Assembly (NCBI GenBank): GCA_964410945.1
Contig: CAYPJE010000011.1
Coordinates: 24,057-88,056 of the forward strand
DNA: 64,000 nt
Source of the DNA: CAYPJE01 sp964410945
GTDB taxonomy: Bacteria > Fidelibacterota > Marinisomatia > Marinisomatales > TCS56
Direction: 5' to 3'
Position 1 is the stretch's first letter. The number at the start of each line of letters is the position of its first letter. The position numbers and the translations under genes were made by a program. Below are positions 33,858-41,563 of the stretch, in pieces. Under the pieces are notes generated by a model. That model searched no databases and was not told the origin of the DNA. It was given only the letters and a program-made list of their open reading frames with translations.

Positions 33858-35381
33858 ATGATTAAAGGCATTACTATTATTTCCCAATCAGTTATTCTTT
33901 GTTTTACGCTCGTAATCGCATTATACACAGGATGTTCTCAAGTACAAACAGAAGATCCCATCCCTGATCAGCCGAGAGAGAAACCTATTGCTATATCTGA
34001 GACCAATGAAGTTCCTGTTACTACCATATCCGAGGAAGCACGTGCGGTTTTCATGGAAGCGCGTAAAATGACTGAACATCTCCGTACTGATGAAGCCCGA
34101 GAATATTTTAATAAGGCAATCAAGCTGGATCCGGGCTTTGCTCTGGCATACCTATATCGAGCCGGTGACTATATTTCAGACGAAGATCTGAAAAACAATC
34201 TAAATAAAGCGATATCACTAATAGACAACGTATCAGAAGGGGAACAACTACTGATCAAGCAGAGAAAAGCCTATATCATCGATAATGATCTGGATAGACA
34301 GTTCGAACTGCGTAAGCTCCTGGTACAAAATTATCCTGATGATAAACGTGTTCGAAATCTTTTAGGTATATCGCATCGAAGCCGCGATGAGGATATCATG
34401 GCAATAGCTCAATTTGAATCAGCCATCGTAATAGACAAAAACTATCCCCCTCCCTACAATAATCTGGGTTATGCCTGCCGAGAGATTGGTGAATATGAGA
34501 AAGCTGAGCAAGCATTCAAGAACTATATTTCCCTTATACCTGATGAACCAAATCCATACGATTCAATGGGCGATCTGTATATGAAGTTAGGGCGATTTAC
34601 AGAAGCCATCGATCAATATCAGACAGCTATAGGTTTAGATTCAGCATTTGGTATATCACAACAGAAGATTGGCACCAGCCTGATTTTCCTGGGTCAATAC
34701 GATGACGGCCGTGAGGCTTGCCTGAAAGCTGTAGATATGGAACTGACTGAATGGGACAAACTCTCCGATAGAGATATGATTGTGCGCTCCTATCTCTATG
34801 AAGGTGATTATATGAAAGCCCTCGCTGCTGCTGATGAATTACTGAAGGCTGGAATTGCTGCAGGCCTTCCCACTTGGGCTCCTTATACTCATATTATCAG
34901 GGGCAAAATCAACTTTGAAGCTGGTAATTTGGATGCTGCTGCACAGTGTGTATCAGACTATTATCAATCGGTGGAAACGTCAAATTTTACACCTGCAACC
35001 GTTAATTATTTTGACCGAACCATAAATGCTTTCGAGGCACGCTTAGCAGCCCGGCAGCAAGATTCTGAAACAGCATTCAAAAAAGCAGAGGATTATAAAG
35101 CTCTGTTAGTTGCCCGGAATGATCCAAATACAGAGAAAAAGTATAATGGCTTAGCCGGCCTTCTTTATCTTGATACAGGTAATCTTCAAAAAGCAATTGA
35201 GCATTTCAAGCTATCAGATCAGGAAAATCCATACATATTATACTTCTATGGTGTGGTACTAACTGAAACCGGGGACCATGGGAATGCTTCAAAGTCATAT
35301 ACCAAATCTGCCAACTGGAATGAAGACAGCTATGACTACGCATTTGTTCGAGCAAAAGCTTTTGCAGCGATTTCCGAATAG
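33858..35381 (+). CDS. TPR-repeat lipoprotein (paralogue)
   Basis: Protein of 507 residues. ATG 33858 has GAGGAGG 6 nt upstream and begins a signal peptide with lipobox 'ALYTGC'; the in-frame ATG at 33768 gives no better signal and is rejected. A Pro/Glu-rich linker leads to TPR repeats: 'ARKMTEHLRTDEAREYFNKA', 'QFESAIVIDKNYPPPYNNLG', 'EAIDQYQTAIGLDSAFGISQ', 'GDHGNASKSYTKSANWNEDS'. It matches the lipoprotein at 31293 in order, length and C-terminal signature, so the two arose by duplication. Likely periplasmic, membrane-anchored scaffold. A terminator follows at 35452 and the beta-lactamase-like gene about 350 nt downstream. Confidence 0.85.
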   Translation: MIKGITIISQSVILCFTLVIALYTGCSQVQTEDPIPDQPREKPIAISETNEVPVTTISEEARAVFMEARKMTEHLRTDEAREYFNKAIKLDPGFALAYLYRAGDYISDEDLKNNLNKAISLIDNVSEGEQLLIKQRKAYIIDNDLDRQFELRKLLVQNYPDDKRVRNLLGISHRSRDEDIMAIAQFESAIVIDKNYPPPYNNLGYACREIGEYEKAEQAFKNYISLIPDEPNPYDSMGDLYMKLGRFTEAIDQYQTAIGLDSAFGISQQKIGTSLIFLGQYDDGREACLKAVDMELTEWDKLSDRDMIVRSYLYEGDYMKALAAADELLKAGIAAGLPTWAPYTHIIRGKINFEAGNLDAAAQCVSDYYQSVETSNFTPATVNYFDRTINAFEARLAARQQDSETAFKKAEDYKALLVARNDPNTEKKYNGLAGLLYLDTGNLQKAIEHFKLSDQENPYILYFYGVVLTETGDHGNASKSYTKSANWNEDSYDYAFVRAKAFAAISE

Positions 35382-35451
35382 TACACTGGTCCTAGTACCA
35401 AATGGAAGGTGAAGTTTGGGAAATAGATCTGTAAGCGGATTTTCCCCATAT

Positions 35452-35480
35452 CAGGGCAGTCAACTGACTGCCCTGTTTTT
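35452..35480 (+). terminator. Rho-independent terminator after second TPR lipoprotein
   Basis: Perfect stem CAGGGCAGTCA/TGACTGCCCTG followed by TTTTT. The rest of the 355-nt spacer (35382-35736) holds only AT-rich promoter-like DNA. Confidence 0.88.
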
Positions 35481-35736
35481 CTAAAATTCCCGAATAAATC
35501 CTACATAGTCTCTATACCAATATAAAATAAGAACCTAATCCCCCCCGTTTCCTTATTCACCCTGGCCTGAAAAAGAAAAGTCTGATTACTATTTGATTTA
35601 TTGTTTCGATTTAACTCGCTTAATTTATCAGGTTAGCGATAAGTCAAATAGTATACGATTCAGTGTATTATTGAGCGCAACCGTGGATTGCCCCACTCTT
35701 CGACAATTCATACATTCATTTTAAAGGAGAATCGGA

Positions 35737-36666
35737 ATGTTGATTATACGATTATTAGCCATTCACATACTCATGGTATCGGCTGTCTACTGCAACGAAC
35801 TGCCTGAATATTTCAAATATGACAAACACCTGGCAATCGAACTCCGGACAATTGTTGAAGACATGGAACTAGGGGGAGAGTTCTGGACAGAGGAAGATGG
35901 CTGGGAGCAGATTTCTCTTGCAGTCGTGGATTTGAATGGGCGTACACCACGGTTCGCAGGGATACATTCAGACAACTTCATCTATCCAGCCTCAGTCTAT
36001 AAAATGTACGTAGCGGCAGAAGTCTTAAACCAGATATCGAATGGTGAGTTAGAACTCACAACACTGCATGTCGTCAGCTCACCCAATGATGTTGATCGCT
36101 CGAAAGAAATCATGGCTGATCCCAGGCCGTTATTATACAATGGAGATACGGTCACGGTTAATTACCTGCTGGACCTGATGATAACCCGTAGTGACAACAG
36201 CGCGGCGAATTGTTTAATTGATATCGCTACTCGCAAACGCATAAATGAGATGATGCATGAACACGGCTGGTTGGGCAGCGAGGTCACTAGAAAATTCCTT
36301 AGCCGAAAGTATGAAGATCCCGGCTATGAGGAGGTGCCCAGTACAGTCACCAACGCTTTACATGCAGCAAGTTTTCTTTATCTGATTCAAAGCAATCAGT
36401 TGATCAATCCATGGGTCAGTCAACAGATGCGCACGCTGCTTGGACGGCAGTTGGATAAATCAAAACTCGCGCGGGGTTTACCTGAAAATGCCATGTATTA
36501 CCATAAGACCGGATGGTATGCCGATTGGACACATGACGTTGGAATTGTGGATGATGGCGAATATCAATATATAGTAGCCTGCTTCCTTCCAATCAAAGAG
36601 GAAAAGGCGCAATCTCTCTATGAAGAACTTGGCCGGAAAATCCATAAGCTGATGATTAAGCGATGA
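35737..36666 (+). CDS. Class A beta-lactamase-like serine hydrolase
   Basis: Exported protein of 309 residues with AAAGGAG upstream of ATG 35737 and a signal peptide ending near VYC/NEL. The serine-hydrolase triad motifs are in order: 'PASVYKM' (SxxK, about residue 88), 'RSDNSA' (SDN, about 151) and 'HKTGW' (KTG, about 258). This is the PF13354 beta-lactamase2 layout. An omega-loop Glu equivalent to E166 is not certain (region 'FLSRKYEDPG'), so it may be a penicillin-binding, peptidase-like or weak lactamase enzyme rather than a true resistance determinant. It is periplasmic and monocistronic between spacer regions. Confidence 0.83.
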   Translation: MLIIRLLAIHILMVSAVYCNELPEYFKYDKHLAIELRTIVEDMELGGEFWTEEDGWEQISLAVVDLNGRTPRFAGIHSDNFIYPASVYKMYVAAEVLNQISNGELELTTLHVVSSPNDVDRSKEIMADPRPLLYNGDTVTVNYLLDLMITRSDNSAANCLIDIATRKRINEMMHEHGWLGSEVTRKFLSRKYEDPGYEEVPSTVTNALHAASFLYLIQSNQLINPWVSQQMRTLLGRQLDKSKLARGLPENAMYYHKTGWYADWTHDVGIVDDGEYQYIVACFLPIKEEKAQSLYEELGRKIHKLMIKR

Positions 36667-36728
36667 AATCCAGGTCCACTTAATATAATACCATTTGACC
36701 AGCCCGGTACATTAGGCGCTATGTATCC

Positions 36729-36746
36729 AAACCTTTCGGTTTTTTT
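36729..36746 (+). terminator. Short hairpin plus T-run
   Basis: AAACC-TTTC-GGTTT followed by TTTT, about 60 nt after the beta-lactamase-like stop. The stem is short, so it is a weak terminator call. Confidence 0.45.
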
Positions 36747-36754
36747 AAATCTGT

Positions 36755-36870
36755 GTCCACAGGGATTGACCTGCACTTTGTTCGATCGTTTTCCGCTACG
36801 CTCCTAATCGAACCTATAGTTATCAAAGCCTGGGCGTAGGTGATCCGAACCTGCGGATATGAATTATATT
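36755..36870. repeat. Degenerate copy A of the tRNA 3'-half/downstream repeat
   Basis: It contains 'CAGGGATTG.C', 'CACTTTGTTC', 'CGTTT', 'TAATCGAACC' and 'GAACCTGCGGAT' in the order seen in the intact repeat near the tRNA at 49859, but with many changes. The surrounding 36667-37160 spacer has no gene that I can support. Confidence 0.5.
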
Positions 36871-37160
36871 GGATATCCGAATAAATCTTAGTTCAGCTAT
36901 GATTATGTTTTAATTCCTGATCAATAATTATTCCATTCATGCCTTTGATAAAATATTTATAAATGAAACACCTTGTCATAATCATACATAATTTTGAGTA
37001 TTGCTATGCTTCTCTTTACGCTTCATTGTTAGTACGGTTGTTTAATCCAATAATTTCTGCCACCGCATCTGAATATACACCCGACCACATTTGATATATG
37101 GAATGACCGGAGTACATATTATACATGTAATATTTAACAGTAAAAGTATGCTCTGACCAC

Positions 37161-38087
37161 TCAGAAATAATATCCTTGAATATCAAGATTGGTGAGACCA
37201 ACACGTTGAGCGTAGTGAATGGCAACGGCGTATTCCTGCCTGGTAATTCGCCGTGCTATTTCCGGATATTGCTCAGCCTGGTAGGCCGGTCGATACTGTG
37301 ACATAAGGTTTAAGTAGGTATCTTGAGGTAGATTACTGACGATCCAGTCAATCACTGCCCTGGTGCCACTGACATCGTTTGGCATCACCAGATGGCGGAT
37401 CATCAAGCCTTGACGCATGAGGTCATCCGCAGCCAGTTTGGCCACCCCCACCTGTTCCTGCATTTCTGACAAGGCAGCCATAGTCTGTTCAAAATAGTGG
37501 TCGGCTTCGGATGAATACATGATAGATTTTGCATTATCTGAATATTTGATATCAGCCAGATAGATATCGACGATTCCCGACAGGATTTTCAGTACCTCCA
37601 CCCGCTCCCAGCCATGGGTATTATACACCACTGGAATTTTCAAACCATTGGCCGCTGCAATATCCAGGGCCAGGATAATCTGGGGAGCATAATGGGTTGG
37701 TGTAACAAAATTAATATTATGACAGCCCAGCTGTTGTAGGTCCAACATCATGCCGGCCAGACTTTCGATACTTATTTCATTTCCCTCACCACCCTGACTG
37801 ATCTGCCAGTTGATACAGAAAACACATCGCAGACTGCAATGGGAAAGGAAAATGGTGCCGGATCCATGCTGCCCAACCAGTGATTCCTCTTCCCCGAAAT
37901 GGGGATGACAGGCTGAGACCACTAAGCTATGGTCAGCTTGGCAAAAACCGCTTTCACCGGCCAATCGATTCTTTCCACATCTCCGGGGACAGAGTTCACA
38001 ACATTCCATCGTTGCCAATAAATGGTCACCACGATTTTTCAGTTCACCATTGCGGTGAAGTTTGATATAACCTGGTTCAAAATCCAT
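37161..38087 (-). CDS. Radical SAM protein of the PflX family (pyruvate formate-lyase activase-like)
   Basis: Protein of 308 residues. An N-terminal Cys cluster 'ECCELCPRRCGKNR' ... 'GFCQA' precedes the radical SAM site 'CSLRCVFC' (CxxxCxxC), then 'INWQISQGG' and 'NFVTPTHYAPQII'. This matches PflX/COG1313-like activase homologues, in which the extra Cys motifs may bind a second cluster. The target is unknown: no glycyl-radical enzyme is in the window. ATG 38087 is the natural start. It lies in the block between repeat copies A and B with katG and the Fur-family gene. Confidence 0.83.
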   Translation of the reverse strand: MDFEPGYIKLHRNGELKNRGDHLLATMECCELCPRRCGKNRLAGESGFCQADHSLVVSACHPHFGEEESLVGQHGSGTIFLSHCSLRCVFCINWQISQGGEGNEISIESLAGMMLDLQQLGCHNINFVTPTHYAPQIILALDIAAANGLKIPVVYNTHGWERVEVLKILSGIVDIYLADIKYSDNAKSIMYSSEADHYFEQTMAALSEMQEQVGVAKLAADDLMRQGLMIRHLVMPNDVSGTRAVIDWIVSNLPQDTYLNLMSQYRPAYQAEQYPEIARRITRQEYAVAIHYAQRVGLTNLDIQGYYF

Positions 38088-38467
38088 TCCGGTAATCAGT
38101 CATAATCATATGAAATTTAGGAGTATCAATAGCTCACGGGGATTAAAATCTTGACTGGCACCCAAAATTAAGACCACTTTCTAAGTCAGGATTTACTTGA
38201 TCAGCCATCCTCCAGAAATAATATTCTTACGGTTGTACCTCCCCTGATATTAGTACCATTGATACTGCAAGCTATTCGGTTCAACTAAAAGCTGAAAAAG
38301 ATGCATATTATGCGCAAATCATGATATACTGAAATCAGACTGTTCTGAAATCCCCAATGATCCTTTACCATTAAAGGCGGCAATACTCCTGACAAACGAT
38401 CTACCCCCCCCCCAAAAAAAAACCCCCGGCATTTACCGGGGGTTTATCTTATAGAGCCGTACTCTCG
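38088..38467. other. Intergenic region upstream of PflX-like gene with katG terminator
   Basis: 380 nt without an ORF of note. It holds the katG terminator and a C10-A9 homopolymer run (38404-38422). Confidence 0.5.
38414..38445 (-). terminator. Rho-independent terminator of fur-katG
   Basis: Stem AAACCCCCGG/CCGGGGGTTT with 6-nt loop, followed on the minus strand by nine T, about 23 nt after the katG stop. Confidence 0.92.
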
Positions 38468-40642
38468 TTATTCTGTTTCAAAGCGATCTGCATTCATGAC
38501 CTTGTTCCAAGCATTAATAAAGTCATTAATGAATTTCTCCTTGTTGTCGTCCTGGGCGTATACTTCAGCAATGGCTCGCAGCTCGGAGTTAGAACCGAAC
38601 ACCAGATCCGCACGAGTACCAGTCCACCTGGGAGTACCAGTTCTTCGGTCCGTTCCCTGAAAAGCATATCCATCCTTATCTAAGGGCTTCCATTCGGTTG
38701 CCATATCCAACAGATTTACAAAGAAATCGTTGGAAAGAGTACCTACTCTGTCAGTGAAAACACCATAAATGGTGTTGTCGTAGTTGGCTCCCAGAACACG
38801 CATTCCTCCGATGAGCACAGTCATCTCAGGGGCGGTCAGGGTTAACAGTTGAGCCTTATCTAGAAGCATTTCCTCGGCGGTGACAGCAAAAACCGTTCGC
38901 TGATAGTTGCGAAAACCATCTGCTTCGGGTTCCAAAACAGCGAAGGATTCGGCATCTGTCATCTCCTCAGTTGCATCATTACGACCAGGGACAAAAGGAA
39001 CTGTGACGTTAAAACCTCCGTCTTTGGCGGCCTTTTCTACGGCAGCACAGCCACCGAGAACGATGAGATCGGCCAGAGAAACCATTTTACTGTAACCGGC
39101 CTTGATACCTTCGAGAACAGACAGGATCTTAGCTAACTGATCAGGCTGATTGACAGTCCAATCCTTTTGTGGAGCCAGACGAATACGGGCTCCGTTGGCC
39201 CCTCCCCGGAAGTCAGAACCACGGAAGGTGGAAGCCGAAGACCAGGCGGTATAAACCAGCTCGGAAATGCTTAATCCCGAAGCCAGTATCTTGGCTTTCA
39301 ACTCAGTGATATCATCATCATTGATCAACTCATGATTTACTACAGGTACCGGATCCTGCCAGATCAGATTATCTTCTGGAACCTCTGGTCCCAGGTAGCG
39401 TGACTTGGGTCCCATATCACGGTGCGTGAGTTTGAACCAGGCACGGGCGAATGCATCTGCGAATTCATCCGGATTCTCATGAAAGCGTCGTGAGATCTGC
39501 TCGTATTTCGGATCCATACGCATGGCCATATCTGCCGTGGTCATTATCGTAGTAACCTTTTTGGATGGATCATGGGCTGCAGGAGCCAGATCCTTCCCGT
39601 CCGGGTTGACAGGTACCCACTGAAATGCTCCGGCGGGGCTCTTCACCAAATCCCAGTCGTAACCAAACAACAGGTCAAAATAACCCCCGTCCCATTTAAC
39701 TGGATTTGGTGTCCAGGAACCTTCAATACCACTGGTAATGGTATCATCGCCCTTACCGCTGCCGTAGCCGCTTTTCCAACCGAGGCCTTGTTCTTCAATG
39801 CTGGCTCCCTCAGGTTCACGTCCAACTAAAGCAGCATCGCCAGCTCCGTGGCATTTACCGAATGTATGGCCACCGGCAACAAGGGCAACTGTCTCTTCAT
39901 CGTTCATGGCCATGCGGGCAAATGTTTCCCGAATATCCCGCCCTGATTTAACGGCACTTGGTTCACCATCCGGACCTTCAGGATTCACATAAATTAGTCC
40001 CATCTGCACGGCTGCCAGGGGATTCTCCAGGTCCCGATCATCACTGTAGCGCTTGTCGCCCAGCCATTCGTCTTCTTCACCCCAGTAGATATCGATTTCA
40101 GGCTCCCAGATATCGGGACGACCACCAGCAAAGCCAAATGTTTTAAAACCCATTGATTCCAGAGCAACGTTTCCGGTAAGTACCAAAAGGTCAGCCCAGG
40201 AAATCTTGTTCCCGTATTTCTTTTTTATGGGCCACAGGAGACGGCGGGCTTTATCCAGGTTGGCATTGTCAGGCCAGCTGTTGAGTGGGGCAAAGCGCTG
40301 GTTTCCAGTGTTGGCCCCTCCCCGTCCGTCACCAGTGCGGTAAGTTCCGGCAGCATGCCAGGCCATACGGATGAAGAGGCCACCATAATGACCGTAATCA
40401 GCCGGCCACCAGTCCTGGGAATCTGTCATCAACTCATGGAGATCTTTTTTAAGTGCATCGAAGTCGAGTTTCTTGAACTCCTCGGTATAGTTGAAGTCCT
40501 TCCCCATAGGATTCACTTTGGAGGAATTCTGGCTAAGGATCTTAAGGTTCAGTTGTTTGGGCCACCAGTCCCGGTTGCCCTGACCGCGAGCAGCTGATGT
40601 ACTTGCTCCGCCCGTCACCGGGCATTTGTCATTCTTGTTCAT
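38468..40642 (-). CDS. katG: Catalase-peroxidase KatG
   Basis: Haem enzyme of 724 residues that destroys hydrogen peroxide, the usual length for KatG with both duplicated halves. The active site is complete: distal 'RMAWHAAGTYR' (Arg-Trp-His), 'GLIYVNPEGPDG' (Tyr of the Met-Tyr-Trp adduct), 'AMNDEETVALVAGGHTFGK' (proximal His). The C-terminal half keeps 'WSSASTFRGSDFRGGANGAR'. The N-terminus 'MNKNDKCPVTGG' is typical of cytoplasmic KatG. It starts 23 nt after the Fur-family gene, forming an oxidative-stress operon, with a strong terminator behind it. Confidence 0.97.
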   Translation of the reverse strand: MNKNDKCPVTGGASTSAARGQGNRDWWPKQLNLKILSQNSSKVNPMGKDFNYTEEFKKLDFDALKKDLHELMTDSQDWWPADYGHYGGLFIRMAWHAAGTYRTGDGRGGANTGNQRFAPLNSWPDNANLDKARRLLWPIKKKYGNKISWADLLVLTGNVALESMGFKTFGFAGGRPDIWEPEIDIYWGEEDEWLGDKRYSDDRDLENPLAAVQMGLIYVNPEGPDGEPSAVKSGRDIRETFARMAMNDEETVALVAGGHTFGKCHGAGDAALVGREPEGASIEEQGLGWKSGYGSGKGDDTITSGIEGSWTPNPVKWDGGYFDLLFGYDWDLVKSPAGAFQWVPVNPDGKDLAPAAHDPSKKVTTIMTTADMAMRMDPKYEQISRRFHENPDEFADAFARAWFKLTHRDMGPKSRYLGPEVPEDNLIWQDPVPVVNHELINDDDITELKAKILASGLSISELVYTAWSSASTFRGSDFRGGANGARIRLAPQKDWTVNQPDQLAKILSVLEGIKAGYSKMVSLADLIVLGGCAAVEKAAKDGGFNVTVPFVPGRNDATEEMTDAESFAVLEPEADGFRNYQRTVFAVTAEEMLLDKAQLLTLTAPEMTVLIGGMRVLGANYDNTIYGVFTDRVGTLSNDFFVNLLDMATEWKPLDKDGYAFQGTDRRTGTPRWTGTRADLVFGSNSELRAIAEVYAQDDNKEKFINDFINAWNKVMNADRFETE

Positions 40643-40665
40643 TATTTACTCCTTCTATAATATTT

Positions 40666-41115
40666 TTATTCTTCCTTCCTGCACCCATTACATAATCCAT
40701 GGACTTCAACCTGGGTCTGCTGAATTTCTCCAAACTCCAGTACAGAATCAGGGGGTGTTAGTATATCAAAATCCTCACTATAGAAATCCTTGGTATAACC
40801 ACAACGGGTACAGACAAAATGATGGTGCTGATCGAGATTGGCATCGAAGCGGGTTCTCCTTCTCCCCGGACTCATGGTCGTTATCAGACCATGATCCACC
40901 AACATCCACAGCGTTCGATAAACTGTATCCAGGGATACTGTGGGAAGTCGTTCACGAACACCTTGAAAAACTTGTTCAGCGTTAGGGTGATCACCCGTTT
41001 TTGCCACTTCACGAAAGATTTCAAGGCGCTGATGTGTCACCCGCATTCCAGCTTGCTGGCAGACCATTTTCAGGTGTTCAAGGCGTAGTTTTAATTCTGT
41101 GGAATTGATCTTCAT
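40666..41115 (-). CDS. Fur/PerR-family regulator
   Basis: Metalloregulator of 149 residues: winged helix 'QAGMRVTHQRLEIFREVAKT', 'VSLDTVYRTLWMLVDHGLIT', the 'DQHHHFVCTRCG' metal/zinc region, and a second pair 'GLCNGCRKEE' (CxxC...CxxC structural zinc). Co-transcription with katG argues for a PerR-like peroxide sensor rather than Fur or Zur. ATG 41115 has AAGGA 5 nt upstream. AT-rich imperfect inverted repeats resembling PerR boxes (around TTATTACTAAATAA on the minus strand, about 41133-41146) lie just upstream. Confidence 0.88.
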   Translation of the reverse strand: MKINSTELKLRLEHLKMVCQQAGMRVTHQRLEIFREVAKTGDHPNAEQVFQGVRERLPTVSLDTVYRTLWMLVDHGLITTMSPGRRRTRFDANLDQHHHFVCTRCGYTKDFYSEDFDILTPPDSVLEFGEIQQTQVEVHGLCNGCRKEE

Positions 41116-41239
41116 AAATCCTTATTAAGAGATAATTCTTATTTAGTAATAATACACCATTATACAACAAAAAACAACCCTGTTTTATACTAATAACAGG
41201 TAATAGAACACTGTGAAAATGCCAGAGAGAGATTACCTG

Positions 41240-41430
41240 AGGAGCTGAGTCGTTTCTCACCTTTTTGCCACCGGTAAACTGGTTAGTAATCGAATCCCCT
41301 GCCTATCGAAGCTTCAGCGTAGGGAGGCGAACCTGCGGATTACCTGTCGATCGAAGCTTGCAGAGCGTAGATTGATGAGTACTCAGAGATCTGGTCGACA
41401 AATGAAAAATGATGGCATGGAACAGACTCA
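41240..41430. repeat. Degenerate copy B of the tRNA 3'-half/downstream repeat
   Basis: It shares 'GTCGTTTCTCA', 'TAATCGAATCC', 'CGAACCTGCGGATTA' and the outer flank 'ATGAGTACTCA..G.TCT.G.CGACAAATGAAAAA' with the copy at 45326-45420. Two REP-like 'CTATCGAAGCTT...GCGTAG' palindromes are embedded (about 41299-41372). No gene lies in 41116-41563. Confidence 0.6.
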
Positions 41431-41563
41431 CCTGGATCGTCTACCGGGAATAATCAACAGCATTTAACCAGGGGGATTACATATCTCTAAGCCACTAAGA
41501 CTGACATATAAAATATACTTTGCGGTAATTAGCTATTCTCAAGCAGATGGAATTGCTTGAATA

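Noticed and set aside
37016..37225. 69-residue minus-strand ORF overlapping the PflX-like gene end
   Set aside because: No ribosome site, no recognisable sequence, and it overlaps the real gene in another frame.
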